Below are positions 36,063-47,645 of a DNA stretch of 64,000 bases, one piece after another (the first letter of the stretch is position 1; the number at the start of each line of letters is the position of its first letter). The stretch comes from Melieria omissa (taxonomy: Eukaryota > Arthropoda > Insecta > Diptera > Ulidiidae). A program made the position numbers and the translations under genes. The notes beneath the pieces were generated by a model, which saw only the letters and a program-made list of their open reading frames with translations, ran no database searches and had not been told where the DNA came from. Where the stretch lies: positions 102,373,729-102,437,728 of the forward strand of contig OZ020267.1 in NCBI GenBank assembly GCA_963971225.1. The letters are read 5' to 3'.

Positions 36063-36169
36063 CTGTATCGTTTATGGCTGTAGAGCTCTACAAAAACGAC
36101 AATATCAATAAAACTCTTTGAAATACTTTCAGAAATGTTTTTACAGCTTTGTAAATGCAGAAAAATGAT

Positions 36170-36208
36170 TTGTGACAACTTGTCACAATTGTGACAAAGT
36201 GTCACAAA
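36170..36208. repeat. Nested GTGACA palindrome, copy A
   Basis: TTTGTGACAACTTGTCACAA followed by TTGTGACAAAGTGTCACAAA. Each half is itself a hairpin of TGTGACA arms, and the whole forms a larger near-palindrome centred on the AATT. Confidence 0.85.
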
Positions 36209-36230
36209 CATCACAATTTTGTTATTTACT

Positions 36231-37220
36231 TCAAAATATGTGACTTTTATAATGTTTTATCAAGATTTGTTCAAATTTTCGCAATTCATAAGTCATTTGT
36301 AGATTTACCATGCACCCAATCTTGCTGGTGTCATGGAAGTTGACAGCTAGAATTTTAATAATATGCTCCAAACTCTTTTTTCAACTAGCAAGATGAAATT
36401 TTAAATTACAAACAGACTACATTTAAAACAACTGTTGTTAATTTACTTTAAATTATATTGCGTCCGTTTTGACAACTGTTACAAGCAGTCTATTACCATT
36501 AAATCATCAATATTTCAATAATAAGCGCACAAATTTTGTTTGAAGTTTTATTAGTCATAAATCTTATGGTTTTTCCTACACTTCCTCAAGGCCTTTGCTC
36601 ACTTTCACCACTGTTGAGTTTTTATTTTTTCATTATCGTTATGACCAAAGTGTGAATGACGCTTATTGTATAACACAAATAAATAATAAAAGCACTGTTA
36701 TAGCCATTAGTGCAACTTTAAGTTTGTTGTTGATTTTATAAAATTAAAAACATTGTTTATTACAAATACAAATCATTATCATTTTACAGCATTCCAATTT
36801 GTTGGCAATTGTGTTGCAATCGCTCGAATTTCTTTCAATTTATTTGCACTTTTTGCCAAAATATTCAAACTTTGTGAGCGTTTTCACGTCATTATAGGTT
36901 TTGAGTTATTTTTAGTTGATTTTATATATGCAAACATGTTTTTGCTGGTGCTGTTTTTATTGTTGTTGACAATCACAAAAATCGAGCAACAATAAGTTGC
37001 AGCGTAAACAAAACACCGATTGTTTATGCAGCAATTTATTTGCATAAATTATTTTCAACAATTTAAAGTTTATTTTTAAAGCATTCAACAATTTTTTTGG
37101 CGGATGTGGCTACAATTTCTTATACAAATATGAATGAAATGCTGAGTTTATGGGTTGACAATCAACTCATAAAACGGGACTGTAAATGAGCTGCTTGAGA
37201 GCTAAAGGCGTGAGAGTAAT
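36231..37220. other. AT-rich spacer between the two duplicated segments
   Basis: No gene or recognised repeat. Confidence 0.35.
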
Positions 37221-37510
37221 TTGACATTTGTAGAGTCAGATGATATGAAAATGTGCATATCGAGTGTTAAAAATGTGTTTATAAATTTGTTTACAAATAT
37301 GTTTTGCTTCTTAAGACACAATTTCAATAAAGCAGGCATCTTAATTATAATTGAGTTTATCACAATAGTAGTAGAGTTCTACAAAAACAACAAAAACAAT
37401 AATAAACCTGCGTAAATATGTTTAGAAACGTTCCTATAGCTTAATAACTCCAAAACAATGCTTTGTGACAACTTGTCACAATTGTGACAAAGTGTCACAA
37501 ATGTGAAAAT
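37221..37510. repeat. Diverged direct duplication, copy B
   Basis: This corresponds to 35740-36230 without the non-LTR insert. TAGAGTTCTACAAAAACAAC lies at about 37372, followed by the conserved palindrome at 37463-37501. Confidence 0.65.
37463..37501. repeat. Nested GTGACA palindrome, copy B
   Basis: It is identical over its whole length to 36170-36208, although flanking sequence is clearly diverged. Confidence 0.85.
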
Positions 37511-39339
37511 TTTATCATACGCATTCAAATTTACCATTTTTAAAAAGTAATGCCAAAATTTGCACAAAATTTCACATTTGTTAACAATTATATTATACAA
37601 TTTGCCATACTCAACTATCTAAATAATTACTAAATATTGGACAATACTTTTAACTAAGCATTTAATATATTAAAATACTTTCCGCTTATCATTTAAACTG
37701 TTTTGTTGTGTAAAATTTGCATAATTTTTTTTAATCACATGCTCTGGCGCGCATGTTGCACCTCAGTTAATCGATTTTTAAGTGCTTTGTTTTGTAGCAA
37801 ATCACAATTTTATGCTTTCGAAACTCACCACACTGATTAAATTTAGTTATGATGATTGCTTACAGTGCTTTGGATTACAATTTTACTTCAGCTAATTAAC
37901 ACATAATGCCAAAGATCCGTTCAAGCTCTTGTGATAGCATCAAAGAAATTATCAATATCCTCTCTTTTGCAAGCGGCACTAATTTCATGAAAATATCTTA
38001 CTCTCTCCACCCGTCAACAACAACACGCAAACATGCCAAACTGCAACCAATGCAGCCGAGCACAATTACAAACATGTTAATCGATTCAAATCAGACCAGA
38101 GGCTCGACCGACAATGGCCGGCAGTCGGCAGCTGTCACGTAATTACGGAGCCACGTAAACGCACTGACTGACGTTTAAAACAAAAACAGTTATTAAGAAA
38201 TCATATTGTTATTTTCAAGCAACACAAAGTGTCTTTTTGTTTTGTTGTTGTTGGTATTTTGATTTTCTTTGAATTGTTGTTGTGGCTGATGTTGTGGCTG
38301 TTAGTTGTTGCCTTGTTAATTCTTTCATATTTGTTTGTTAATTTATTGCATGCGGATTTAGTAAGTAGTGTGTTGTTGTTATTTGGTGTTATTGTGAATA
38401 TGTTTTTTCTTACTGTTTGTATTTGGTTGTCTCTCGCTGTTTGCATTGCATTCTTTGCGCAGTCGCAGCTGCGGCGCATTTAAGGCGCAGTCAGTGCGAT
38501 AATGAAGCGTACACAGAATGCTTGACTTCAGCGGAGATTAAAGACAACAACAACAACAGCAAAAATAATAGCGAGTCACTGCTGCTGGTGGCCAACTCGG
38601 CTGCTCAAAGCGCCCCAACCAAGCAGGCAACTACCACAGTCCGACTTGAGTGACCTTGTTCCCATCATCTGTGAATTGATTACTGCCGCTTGTTGTCTGT
38701 GTGTGTGTGTGTGTGTGCCGAATTCTGTGTGGCTGTCTAATCGTCTGTCTGTCTGCCTGTTTGTGAATTGTGGCTTGTTTCTCAAATGAGTTGGTGGCTT
38801 TTGTCTTCTGTCTTTTCTGCAGTGTAGAGTCGGCAGATAAATGACTTTTGATAAACTTTAAGATTTTTGAAATGAAAACAAAACTTAAATACATACAGAT
38901 ACATCTGTATATGTAGTAAGGTATGTGCAGTAGTTAATTTCCTAATGCGCAATAAAATATGGGAAAATGATGAAGTCTTGGTAAAGTGTCGGCAATAATT
39001 TAAAGTTAAAAAATGGATGAGAAGGTCAGAAGTCGGAAGAGTTTTAAAACTGCCAAAGGTTTAAATAGCAATTATTGAGAATTAACATTGTTAATGGTAA
39101 CTATTGACAAATTACAACAACATTAGTTGTTCTAAGATTCAATCTTCTAGGCCTGATGTGAACACCTTTAAAAGGAAATTCAATTATGGTTTTTAATCTA
39201 AGAATCTTAATTAATGTATGACTGAAATGTTTTTGGACAGAAATTTTGTGCCACATTTGTTCTATTCTAATTTTTATGTTTTTACATTCGATTTTCATGA
39301 GTTGCAGTCTTGTAGCTTGAACTTTCATCATATACAGAA
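37511..39339. other. Mostly unique noncoding stretch
   Basis: No gene. A GC-richer island lies at 38440-38650 with a CAACAACAACAACAGC run, and a (GT)n microsatellite at 38697-38717. The island may be regulatory. Confidence 0.35.
38697..38717. repeat. (TG)n microsatellite
   Basis: About ten uninterrupted TG units. Confidence 0.9.
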
Positions 39340-40400
39340 AATCATATTAGAGTGAACTGTTTAAGTCTTTGTGAGCTTCAGCTGTTCATAGACTTATGTA
39401 AGCCTTAGTTGCTTCAGCTTGAACCTTTATCCTTTACAGAAAATCATATTAAAGTCAACTGATTAAGTTTTTGTTCAAATCTTTGTTTAAGTCTTAAGTC
39501 AATTTATCCAGTCGATGGGCCATGAGTTCGATCCTCCTGCGTACCGAGAGTTGTCTTACCTCGAAATCAAAACAAATTCCACAGGAGTTAGTGCATTACA
39601 TTTTTTTTTAAGTCTTAGTAATTGTCTCAACTTTTCGATTTGTGACCAAAATCACTACTTCAGCACAGTAGAGTTAATGTAACGTGAGGGTTGTCTATAT
39701 ACCAGGTCAGGTCAGGTTAACCCTTTCGCTATTTTGTTGCCATATGGCAACATGCTACTTTTTGGACGTCTGAACGTCTGTGGTTTCAAGAATACATTTC
39801 TTTTTTGGTCCTTGGAATAGTTTGAAGTTTTAGAAAAAATACGAAATTAATACACTGAATATTTAAGTTTGAAGAAGAGAAGTATACACGTTTTTTTAAT
39901 GGTATATCTTGACATAGTAAAGGAAGAAGAAGCAGAAAACTTTAGATAACTTTTTAATTTGACGTTTTCTTTCAATTTAGATACTTTTTTAATTTTGGTT
40001 GAAGTAAATAAAGAAATATTCAAATTCTCATTATGCGTAAAAAGTTTAATGCTTAAGTAATTATTTCAACTACAACGATGTGGTTGCTCTCATAGAAAAA
40101 CACTGTAAAATACAGGGTCCGAGTATAAAAATAAAAAAATTTCTTATGGAATGTTGCTAAAATAACCACATAGAAGCCTAAAACGTAAAATTTAAAGTTT
40201 AAACTTTCCCCAGTAAAAATCTGTAGCAAAAGGGTTAAGTGAAATTGACCTTCAGAACGATAACTTAATCGATAGAAATAGTTATTCTATTAGGTTATTA
40301 TGTAAAATTATACATTTAAGTCTTAGTTATAGTATCAATCTGATGATTTATGGCCAAAAACACTTCTTCAGTACAGTAGAGGTGAAGTAAGGCGACCAAG
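39340..40400. repeat. Diverged tandem duplication hosting a TTAA MITE
   Basis: CAGAAAATCATATTA(A/G)AGT(C/G)AACTG(A/T)TTAAG recurs at about 39337 and 39437. ACTaCTTCAGcACAGTAGAG at about 39654 matches ACTTCTTCAGTACAGTAGAG at about 40362. A tRNA-like B box (GAGTTCGATCCTCC, about 39525-39538) lies inside and could be a SINE remnant. Confidence 0.5.
39717..40238. mobile_element. TTAA-flanked MITE, piggyBac-type (copy 2, 522 bp)
   Basis: TTAA at 39717-39720 and 40235-40238. The terminal inverted repeats are CCCTTTCGCTA and TAGCAAAAGGG. There is no coding capacity. It has the same CCCTTTC terminal signature as the elements at 13186, 55703 and 62005, but a different and longer interior. Confidence 0.78.
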
Positions 40401-41960
40401 GCGGAGGCTTAGCTGGGTTAGTTTCCTCTTATATGAGGGTAGGTCAGATTATGTTGTCATATAGAGGAAAAACAAGTAAAATTCATTACATAGCCGTCAG
40501 ATTGATTATAAAACAGTCAGCATTTCTTAAATCACAAAATTTTGAACTCTAAACAATTCAGTTCATAATCCCGCTGCAATATTCAATAGTGACCTCTTTT
40601 GAACAATTTTAGAAATGCTTTTTCAATGACCTTTGTATTCACATTCAATTAACATTCATTCAATAAGTCAAAACAATTGAAAATTAATTCCAAAAATGCT
40701 CTCAACTGTCCTTGAATCCATACATCACCCAATGCTCCCTGTGGGCATCAACAAAATTCACTTAACAACTCATTGCACCAATAAAATTTGTTAACTTGAA
40801 TGGCAAACCACAACAATTTAATTGCTGACTATTTTTTTTATTATTATATGATTATGATTCTCTCCATTACATTCTCAAAATCTTAGCTATGTTTAATTTA
40901 ATTAATGACTAGCAAATAAAACTCAAAATTTTGAAAGCATTGCAACCGCCAACAATTTAAATGATTCATTAATGAAAGACAACACTGGAGCCCGTATTGT
41001 GGTTTGTTTGCGGTGCAACAAGCATAGTGGAAAAATATAAATTTTCTTCACACATATTAGCAGCAATAAAACCATACAAAACTGACGTTGGCGCACGCCG
41101 ATCGATGCGCAAAATCCATTAGCATCCAATGCCATTTTAGCTCCGCTTCATGAGTGAATCAAGTTACTGCACAAAGCTGCTACGGCATCAGTCATTAGTT
41201 TAGATAATGTCAAACCATGCCCGCATAGCTTGAGGCCCAAAGATTTTTCCTTCAAATTGATTAACGGTTATTGTTTAAAAGTGATTGTATAAAATTTTTC
41301 AACGCAACAAAGAATGAACTTTTTTTTCACACACATTAGAAGCGCCAATCACCTTCAACACTTTCACATGCAAAGCATGTCGTGTAATTTATGAAGCCGC
41401 AATAAAATTTGCAATTTATTTAAAATTCTGCAAAACATTTCGAGACATTTTATTCAAACGAAAATAAATTGAAAATAACGAACGCAATATTTTTATTTTT
41501 AATATTTTATTTAATAATTGCTTTGATTTTGCTTTTGGCTTTGTTTTGTATTTTTTGCAAAATTTATTTTGTATTTTTTGCAGCAACGCGTTCAGCATTT
41601 TAATAAATTTGCTATTTTTTGCGAGCTCATTAGCCGTTTATGTTGTGTGCTGGCTAACTGCGACGAAGGCGAATGGATAGCAGCGATTTTAGCTCGAAAC
41701 AAGTAATCAAGGCTTAACAGCTTAAATGGGAGTTTGCACTGGAAAATGTTAATCAAAACATTGAACGGTGGCTTTATTTTACAAAACGGACAACAACTAG
41801 CAAGAAAAATTAAAAAAAATTAAGTGTTTTTGATGTTTTAAAGGTAAATTTCTTAGGTTGTTATATGGAAGATGTCATGAGCCAAATCAACTTAGAGTTT
41901 TTTAGACTGAGGTCACAGCACAATCTACACAGCTTTTTGTCTTAGGGAAAGCGGGATATT
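40401..41960. other. AT-rich stretch, nothing recognised
   Basis: No gene or array was recognised. Confidence 0.35.
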
Positions 41961-41964
41961 AGTT

Positions 41965-42062
41965 GGAGGCAGTAGCGCACATAGGATTTCATTTGCGAGG
42001 AGGGGGTTGCGTACAACTTCAGGGACGAATATCATTCGAAACCAAATTTTGTAACCCCAATA
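41965..42062 (+). repeat. Fragment of the TACAGTGGCGCA dispersed repeat family
   Basis: AGTAGCGCACATAGGATTTC, then GAGGAGGGGGTTGCGTACAA, corresponds to the minus-strand copy at 19440-19612. The terminal TACAGTG is eroded here. Confidence 0.55.
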
Positions 42063-42065
42063 ACC

Positions 42066-42510
42066 GCCTGTGTAAGTCACTGGCTCGAGGTATTCTAATA
42101 CTATCGGATAGCGCTCTGAACGAGACTGCTCGACAGCTTCATATTCACTTATGCTGAGTTCCGGAGCATAGGGACATTCCGGGCAACTGTAGAACAGACA
42201 AGCTTACGATTGAATGGTCCTCTTTTAGCCTGTAAGTTGTGTACTCAAATGAGCTTCATTCCAGGAAGTAACGTGAGGCCAACCTTAAGCTTCCATCTTT
42301 CTAAGGAACTTCTCTGAGAAAGCAGGGACCAAATTAAAACCATGATAGATGTTCTAAGGGATTACTGTATAATTGCCATCCATGCTAGGAGGTAGGGTTT
42401 GTTTTCTAATGACTTCTGTTAGAGCTGTATGGACGAAGAAGAGGAAGAAGACGCACTTCACCTTCTATGCACTTATCAGGGAAACTTCTTTGACAATCTA
42501 GTGAAATCTA
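42066..42510 (+). pseudogene. RNase H-region fragment of a non-LTR retrotransposon
   Basis: Three frames carry family motifs in order: LARGILILSDSAL (the RNase H ILSDS.AAL motif, about 42080-42118), VPEHRDIPGNCRTDKL (the WVPGH..I.GN..AD.LA motif, about 42157-42205), and a CMDEEEEEDALHLLCTYQ segment (the Cys/HLLC.C motif after RNase H, about 42427-42480). There are frameshifts and stops throughout. This order matches I- or jockey-like elements that carry RNase H. Confidence 0.75.
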
Positions 42511-42815
42511 GAAAACCAGGCTTATTGACTTCAAATCTCGTGAAACCTTTTTTATTTACTTGTTGGAAAATTTACCTCTAACTGGGTCGAAATTTAGTTA
42601 ATTTTTATAATTTCTTCCTTTTAGTTGTTGTACTTCAGATATTACAAATTCAATGAGTTTATTGACTTCAAACCTGGTAAATGTGTTCCGAATCAGAAAT
42701 AGTTCCACAATTTTTGTTCGTTTGGTTTTAATTAACCTCTAACTGGGTCAACATTTAGTAAAGTTTTTAATTTCTTCCTTTTAGTGGTTGTACTTGAAAT
42801 ATAAAAAAATAAATT
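42511..42815 (+). repeat. Two-unit array related to the Helitron internal repeat
   Basis: TATTGACTTCAAAcCTgGT ... TAACCTCTAACTGGGTCaACATTTAG is repeated twice with a unit of about 155 bp. It resembles array 2 of the Helitron at 10402-12482 (TTGACTTCAAACTTGGTGAA ... ACGGGGTCAACGACCGG). It is probably a relic of another Helitron. No CTAG terminus was identified. Confidence 0.5.
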
Positions 42816-45470
42816 CTTATGGAGTTCAAAGATTATTTCAATAACCGCCACACGCAACATTAAAATTTTGCCAGTGTATTTTCGTGTCAATTTTTGGATG
42901 TGTGTTCATTAGACTCTGCACTTGTTGCGACTTTGGAAGAGCCAAAATTATGCGCAAATTTGAGGCCTCAAAAATATTTGTTGTTGCTTCATATCATGTC
43001 AATTCACTTCAGCGCTCTTCATAGCTTAACTTCATTTTTTTTTCTCCTTTGATTTGACGGGAAGGTGCGTTTTGTTTTTATAATTAAGTTGAAATTTGAG
43101 ACGACAAGGGGACAAGGGAAGCGCAGTGCCACTTTAATCGGATTAAAAATTAAATATGCTGAACACTTCTTCTGCTTAAGTATGGTTTATGCGCATTAAG
43201 TTTTAAATTTGGGTCAGCTGATTTAGTGGCAGGAAAGAAATGGCAACTGAAAAACCTTTCGCGTGAGCATTTTTTAAAAAGTAAAAGTCAAAAAATGGCG
43301 AATGGCGGCCAAGCAAAGCTATGGGCTGTATTTGTTTTTGTAGTTGTTAGTGTAATAATTCTTGTCTGGGATTTCCGTTAACATGCAAATGATTTGCGAG
43401 TCACTGGGCTGATGGACGCGACAAGCTTTCAAGCGTTGAAACACTAACCCAATTCAAACTAACATGGATTTGAATGACCAAAAATGAAACTACAAACAAG
43501 AGTGAGTGGCAAAAAAATTCCAATTTTTTTTTTGCAAGCCCATTGATTGGACCATTGATTACTGAGCGGCAAAAACAAACAAATTTTTATTGAAAAAAAT
43601 TTGCAAAAAGCGCTTAACCCACACTGACTACAAACCAAATTCGATAAAAACATGGATTTTTGTTTTTTCCTGGACAGCAGCAACAGTAAATAATAAGCAA
43701 CTGAAATGTGCCAACAACTACAATTTTGAAGTTGGCCAACTGTGTGTGCGGGCGCTGGCCGTGCTGCAAGACAATGATACAGTGTGCAGCTTAAAAACCA
43801 ACAACAACAATCGTCTATAGTGCAACAACAACGCCGCCCAGCTAATTATGTATTATGGCATTTGTGCAACGAGCAACAGCCAGCAGCAACAGTCGTTGCT
43901 GTTGGGTTGCATACTCATTTGTTGCACATTTTTTGTGCATTTTTCGCCAGCGGCCGTCTGGGGCAACAGCCAGCGCCAACTGTTTGCTGTCTGTTTGCGC
44001 AAACATATGCCAGCACCCACACTCAATAACAACAACAACAACAATAAGCAGACATTTCACATATGTGCGTGCAAAAAGCTGCCGTAGAGATGTAGTTAAA
44101 TGGCAAGAATAACAACAAAAACAACAATAAAGGTTGAATAACCGCCCACTGTGCGCCCACCGTCATCGAGCAGCTTGTGACTTGTGTGTTTTTCTTGTTG
44201 CAGCTTGAGGTCTTAAAGTAATTTTTTCGCAGCATTTCTTTATGCAGTCGCTGCTCCCACTCGTACTTCATTCATTCATTAAATCGTATACATTTTAACA
44301 ACAACAATAAATGTCTGTCTGTTGATTCGTCTGTCCCCCTTCGTCCGTCCGTTCGTTGAACATTTGAATGCACCGGGGCGTGTTTTCAAGCACTTCCACA
44401 CAAAACTCCTTCACTTGCATTGTTTGTTGTTGTTTTAGTACACCTTTTTGTTGTTGTTGTTGTTGTTCCGACTGTTGCACGCTGCACTGGGTTTCCTTTA
44501 ATGCTGATAGCGCACTTTGGCCACATACAATGCCGGCTCATTTTACGCCCCCTTGAGTGCAATTTTCACGATTGCAATGCTTCTTCTTCTTCTGACTTCC
44601 TACTGTTGGCGAAGTCTTTGTTTGAAATCGCTGCCACATATTTGCAAAATAAACATTTCCTTCATGAAAAAGCAATTTTTTTGTTTTTCAAAATCAACAC
44701 CATTCGAGTGACTAGCAAAATTGCACAACTTCAAGTCTACTCAAGTTTTTAGTTGAAAATTATTATTTTGCAATAAGTTTTTCTTTCAGTGTATTCAAAG
44801 CATCTCATCAGGCTTTACAGCAACAATTAATCGTAATTATAGGTTATGTTCGCCTCTCCCTGTTATCGCTCTTTCATTTAATTACAGCGGAAGCTTCAAC
44901 TTCAGCGCAATCAGTGCTTAGAAGTGTTGGAATCCGTTGAACCTGTTCATATGTTGGACAGGCCCCAACTCATACTTGCCAACATTTTATAATTTATGCA
45001 ACAATACCCCAAGTCATAGTGAAGTCTGAAGCAAAATGCTGTGTTGTTTAAGGTTGTTTTGTCTTAAAATCGTTAAAGTTAGTTGCAACTTTGAAGACAA
45101 TCGTTGGGTTTCTTTTTGGTTGAACATTGCTGGCTTTTTTATGTAAATTGTGCATTTTTTATAAACACACGAATCAAACAATGCAATGTGTGTAACAATT
45201 TCATTTCAACACCTCTTTGAGCTGTCAAAATTGTCAAATAACCAACAAAAAAATTAAAATTTACATTTAAGTTTTCTTAGGTAGCAGGCAGGTGAAACAA
45301 AATCTGAAAAAATTATTATTGTACGGCAAATATAACCTAAAAAATTACAGTTTATAACTTGTTTTTTGAAGAAAAAAAACGCACATTTTTAAAAACTATC
45401 TCAGACAGTCATGGAAAACTTTTGCTGACTGTGCTGTAAAAATTGTCTAAGAAATAAATTAAAAATGAAT
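42816..45470. other. Noncoding stretch with CAA/GTT microsatellites and GC-richer islands
   Basis: No gene. CAACAACAACAA runs occur at 43799-43833 and 44028-44047, and TTGTTGTTGTTG runs near 44450. The islands 43740-43790 and 43860-44010 have many open frames on both strands, which is a composition effect. Confidence 0.4.
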
Positions 45471-45471
45471 T

Positions 45472-45642
45472 ATTTTGTATTTTATTTTATTTTATTTAAT
45501 TTGATTTGATTTTATTTTATTTATATTTCTTTATTAATTTTATTTTAATTTATTTTCTTTATTTTTTTAAATTTAATTTAGTTTATTTTATTTTATTTTA
45601 TTTTATTTTATTTTATTTTATTTTATTTTATTTTATTTTACG
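45472..45642. repeat. (TTTTA)n array 2, degenerate
   Basis: TTTTA units with many point changes in the first 100 bp, then about ten clean copies. Confidence 0.9.
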
Positions 45643-46589
45643 CAGGTGGAAAAATTATAAAAAATATGTATTATGAAACCCTGTAGGAGACATTTACAAA
45701 AAAAAAGATTGTGATTGTACCAAAAATCTATGAAAATAAGAAGATACATTTGAGAACCTCCAACCATTTCCCATGTTTGCTTCAACTCTAATAAAATGCA
45801 CATCGTTTGTTGGAAAATTCCCAAACCTCACTTGACACTACTTGTATGCAAATTACTCTGTCATTGTTACTGGCCGAAAATTTGAATGAAAAGCTGAAAA
45901 TCTCAACACACTGAAAATCCACCACACTTGCGCCCACACATGACCGAATCGCTAATCTGCGCTTTTCCTCATTACAATCTTAAGCCAGCCATTATTGTTG
46001 TTGTTGCTGCTATTTTGTACATTTCATTGGTAGTTGTTATTGTTGACTGTGAAGCGGTAACATTGTAAGAAAATATTACTGGCTTGTAGAGTTTATCAAA
46101 AAGCTGCCATCTGCATTTACATTTAAATTGTTGACTTTTACTGCGCTGAGAAAATAAAGCAACAAACTCTCATCAAGACAATGAGTGAGTGAGTGAGCGA
46201 GCTCAAGCGGGAGGAAAAAATCAATGTGACTGTCTTTTAAGCGGCTTTTCATACACATTATATATAAATCGGTGTGTGAGAAAAACGCTTTGAACTGTCA
46301 CTTTGCGTTGACTTTCAGAGGTGTTTGACTTTCAGTGTCTGCAGTAAGAAATCGGAGACGAATGCAGTGGATTGCTTGTATAAGATTTGTATGTTTTTCA
46401 ATGGTTGAAAATGTCAGACATTCAAGGAAATATTTCCACTTAATGTCAAAGTTAATTTTTTTAGTTTCTGTTTGTATACTTTTGTTGGAAAGGAAATGGT
46501 TTCTGTGTTAGAGTTGATCTTTTAATAAAATACAAAATAAAATTGAACGACTTAAATGGCAAAATCGTAAAGTTTCTAAGTTATTTGTA
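45643..46589. other. AT-rich spacer, nothing recognised
   Basis: A GAGTGAGTGAGTGAGC run lies at 46182-46197. No gene. Confidence 0.4.
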
Positions 46590-47645
46590 TAGTTTATTTT
46601 ATTTTTTTGTTTTAGTTTATTTTAGTTTATTTTATTTTATTTTATTTTAGTTTATTTTTTAATTTAATTTTATTTTTTATTTTATTTTATTTATTTTATA
46701 GTATTTTATTTTATTTTATTTTATTTTATTTTATTTTATTTTATTTTATTTTATTTCATTTTATTTATTTTATTTTATACTATTTTGTTTTGTTTTATTT
46801 TATTTTATTTTATTTTATTTTATTTTATTTTATTTTATTTTATTTTATTTTATTTTATTTTATTTTATTTTATTTTATTTTATTTTATTTTATTTTATTT
46901 TATTTTATTTTATTTTATTTTATTGTATTTCATTTTGTTTTATTTTATTTTATTTTATTTTATTTTATTTCATTTTATTTTATTTTATTTTATTTTATTT
47001 TATTTTATTTTATTTTATATTATTTTTATTTTATTTTATTTTATTTTATTTTATTTTATTTTATTTTATTTTATTTTATTTTGTTTTATTTCATTTTATT
47101 TCATTTTATTTCATTTTATTTTATTTTATTTTATTTTATTTTATTTTATTTTATTTTATTTTATTTTATTTTATTTTATACTATTTTGTTTTGTTTTATT
47201 TTATTTTATTTTATTTTATTTTATTTTATTTTATTTTATTTTATTTTATTTTATTTTATTTTATTTTATTTTATTTTAATTTATTGTATTTCATTTTGTT
47301 TTATTTTATTTTATTTTATTTTATTTTTATTTTATTTTATTTTATTTTATTTTATTTTATTTTATTTTATTTTATTTTATTTTATTTTATTTTATTTTTT
47401 GTTTTATTTCATTTTATTTCATTTTATTTTATTTTATTTTATTTTATTTTATTTTATTTTATTTTTATTTTATTTTATTTTATTTTATTTTATTTTATTT
47501 TATTTTTTGTTTTATTTCATTTTATTTCATTTTATTTCATTTTATTTTATTTTATTTTATTTTATTTTATTTTATTTTATTTTATTTTATTTTATTTTAT
47601 TTCATTTAATTTCGTTGCATTTCATTTTATTTTATTTTTTATTAC
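46590..47645. repeat. (TTTTA)n array 3, about 1.05 kb
   Basis: Mostly TTTTA with recurring variant blocks. The series ACTATTTTGTTTTG followed by clean pentamers and then TTGTATTTCATTTTG occurs at about 46780-46935 and again at about 47180-47300, so part of the array was duplicated as a block of roughly 400 bp. Long LFYFI-repeat frames here are not genes. Confidence 0.96.

Larger units (their letters stand above)
35740..36230. repeat. Diverged direct duplication, copy A (partner 37221-37510)
   Basis: Shared blocks include TTGC TTCTT..GA..A.AA.TTT, TAGAG(C/T)TCTACAAAAAC(G/A)AC, and an identical GTGACA palindrome (36170-36208 against 37463-37501). A non-LTR fragment has inserted into this copy at 35867. 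Confidence 0.65.

Noticed and set aside
43784..44112. Clustered open frames on both strands
   Set aside because: They are caused by CAA/GTT repeats. The six-frame openness has no domain or splice support.
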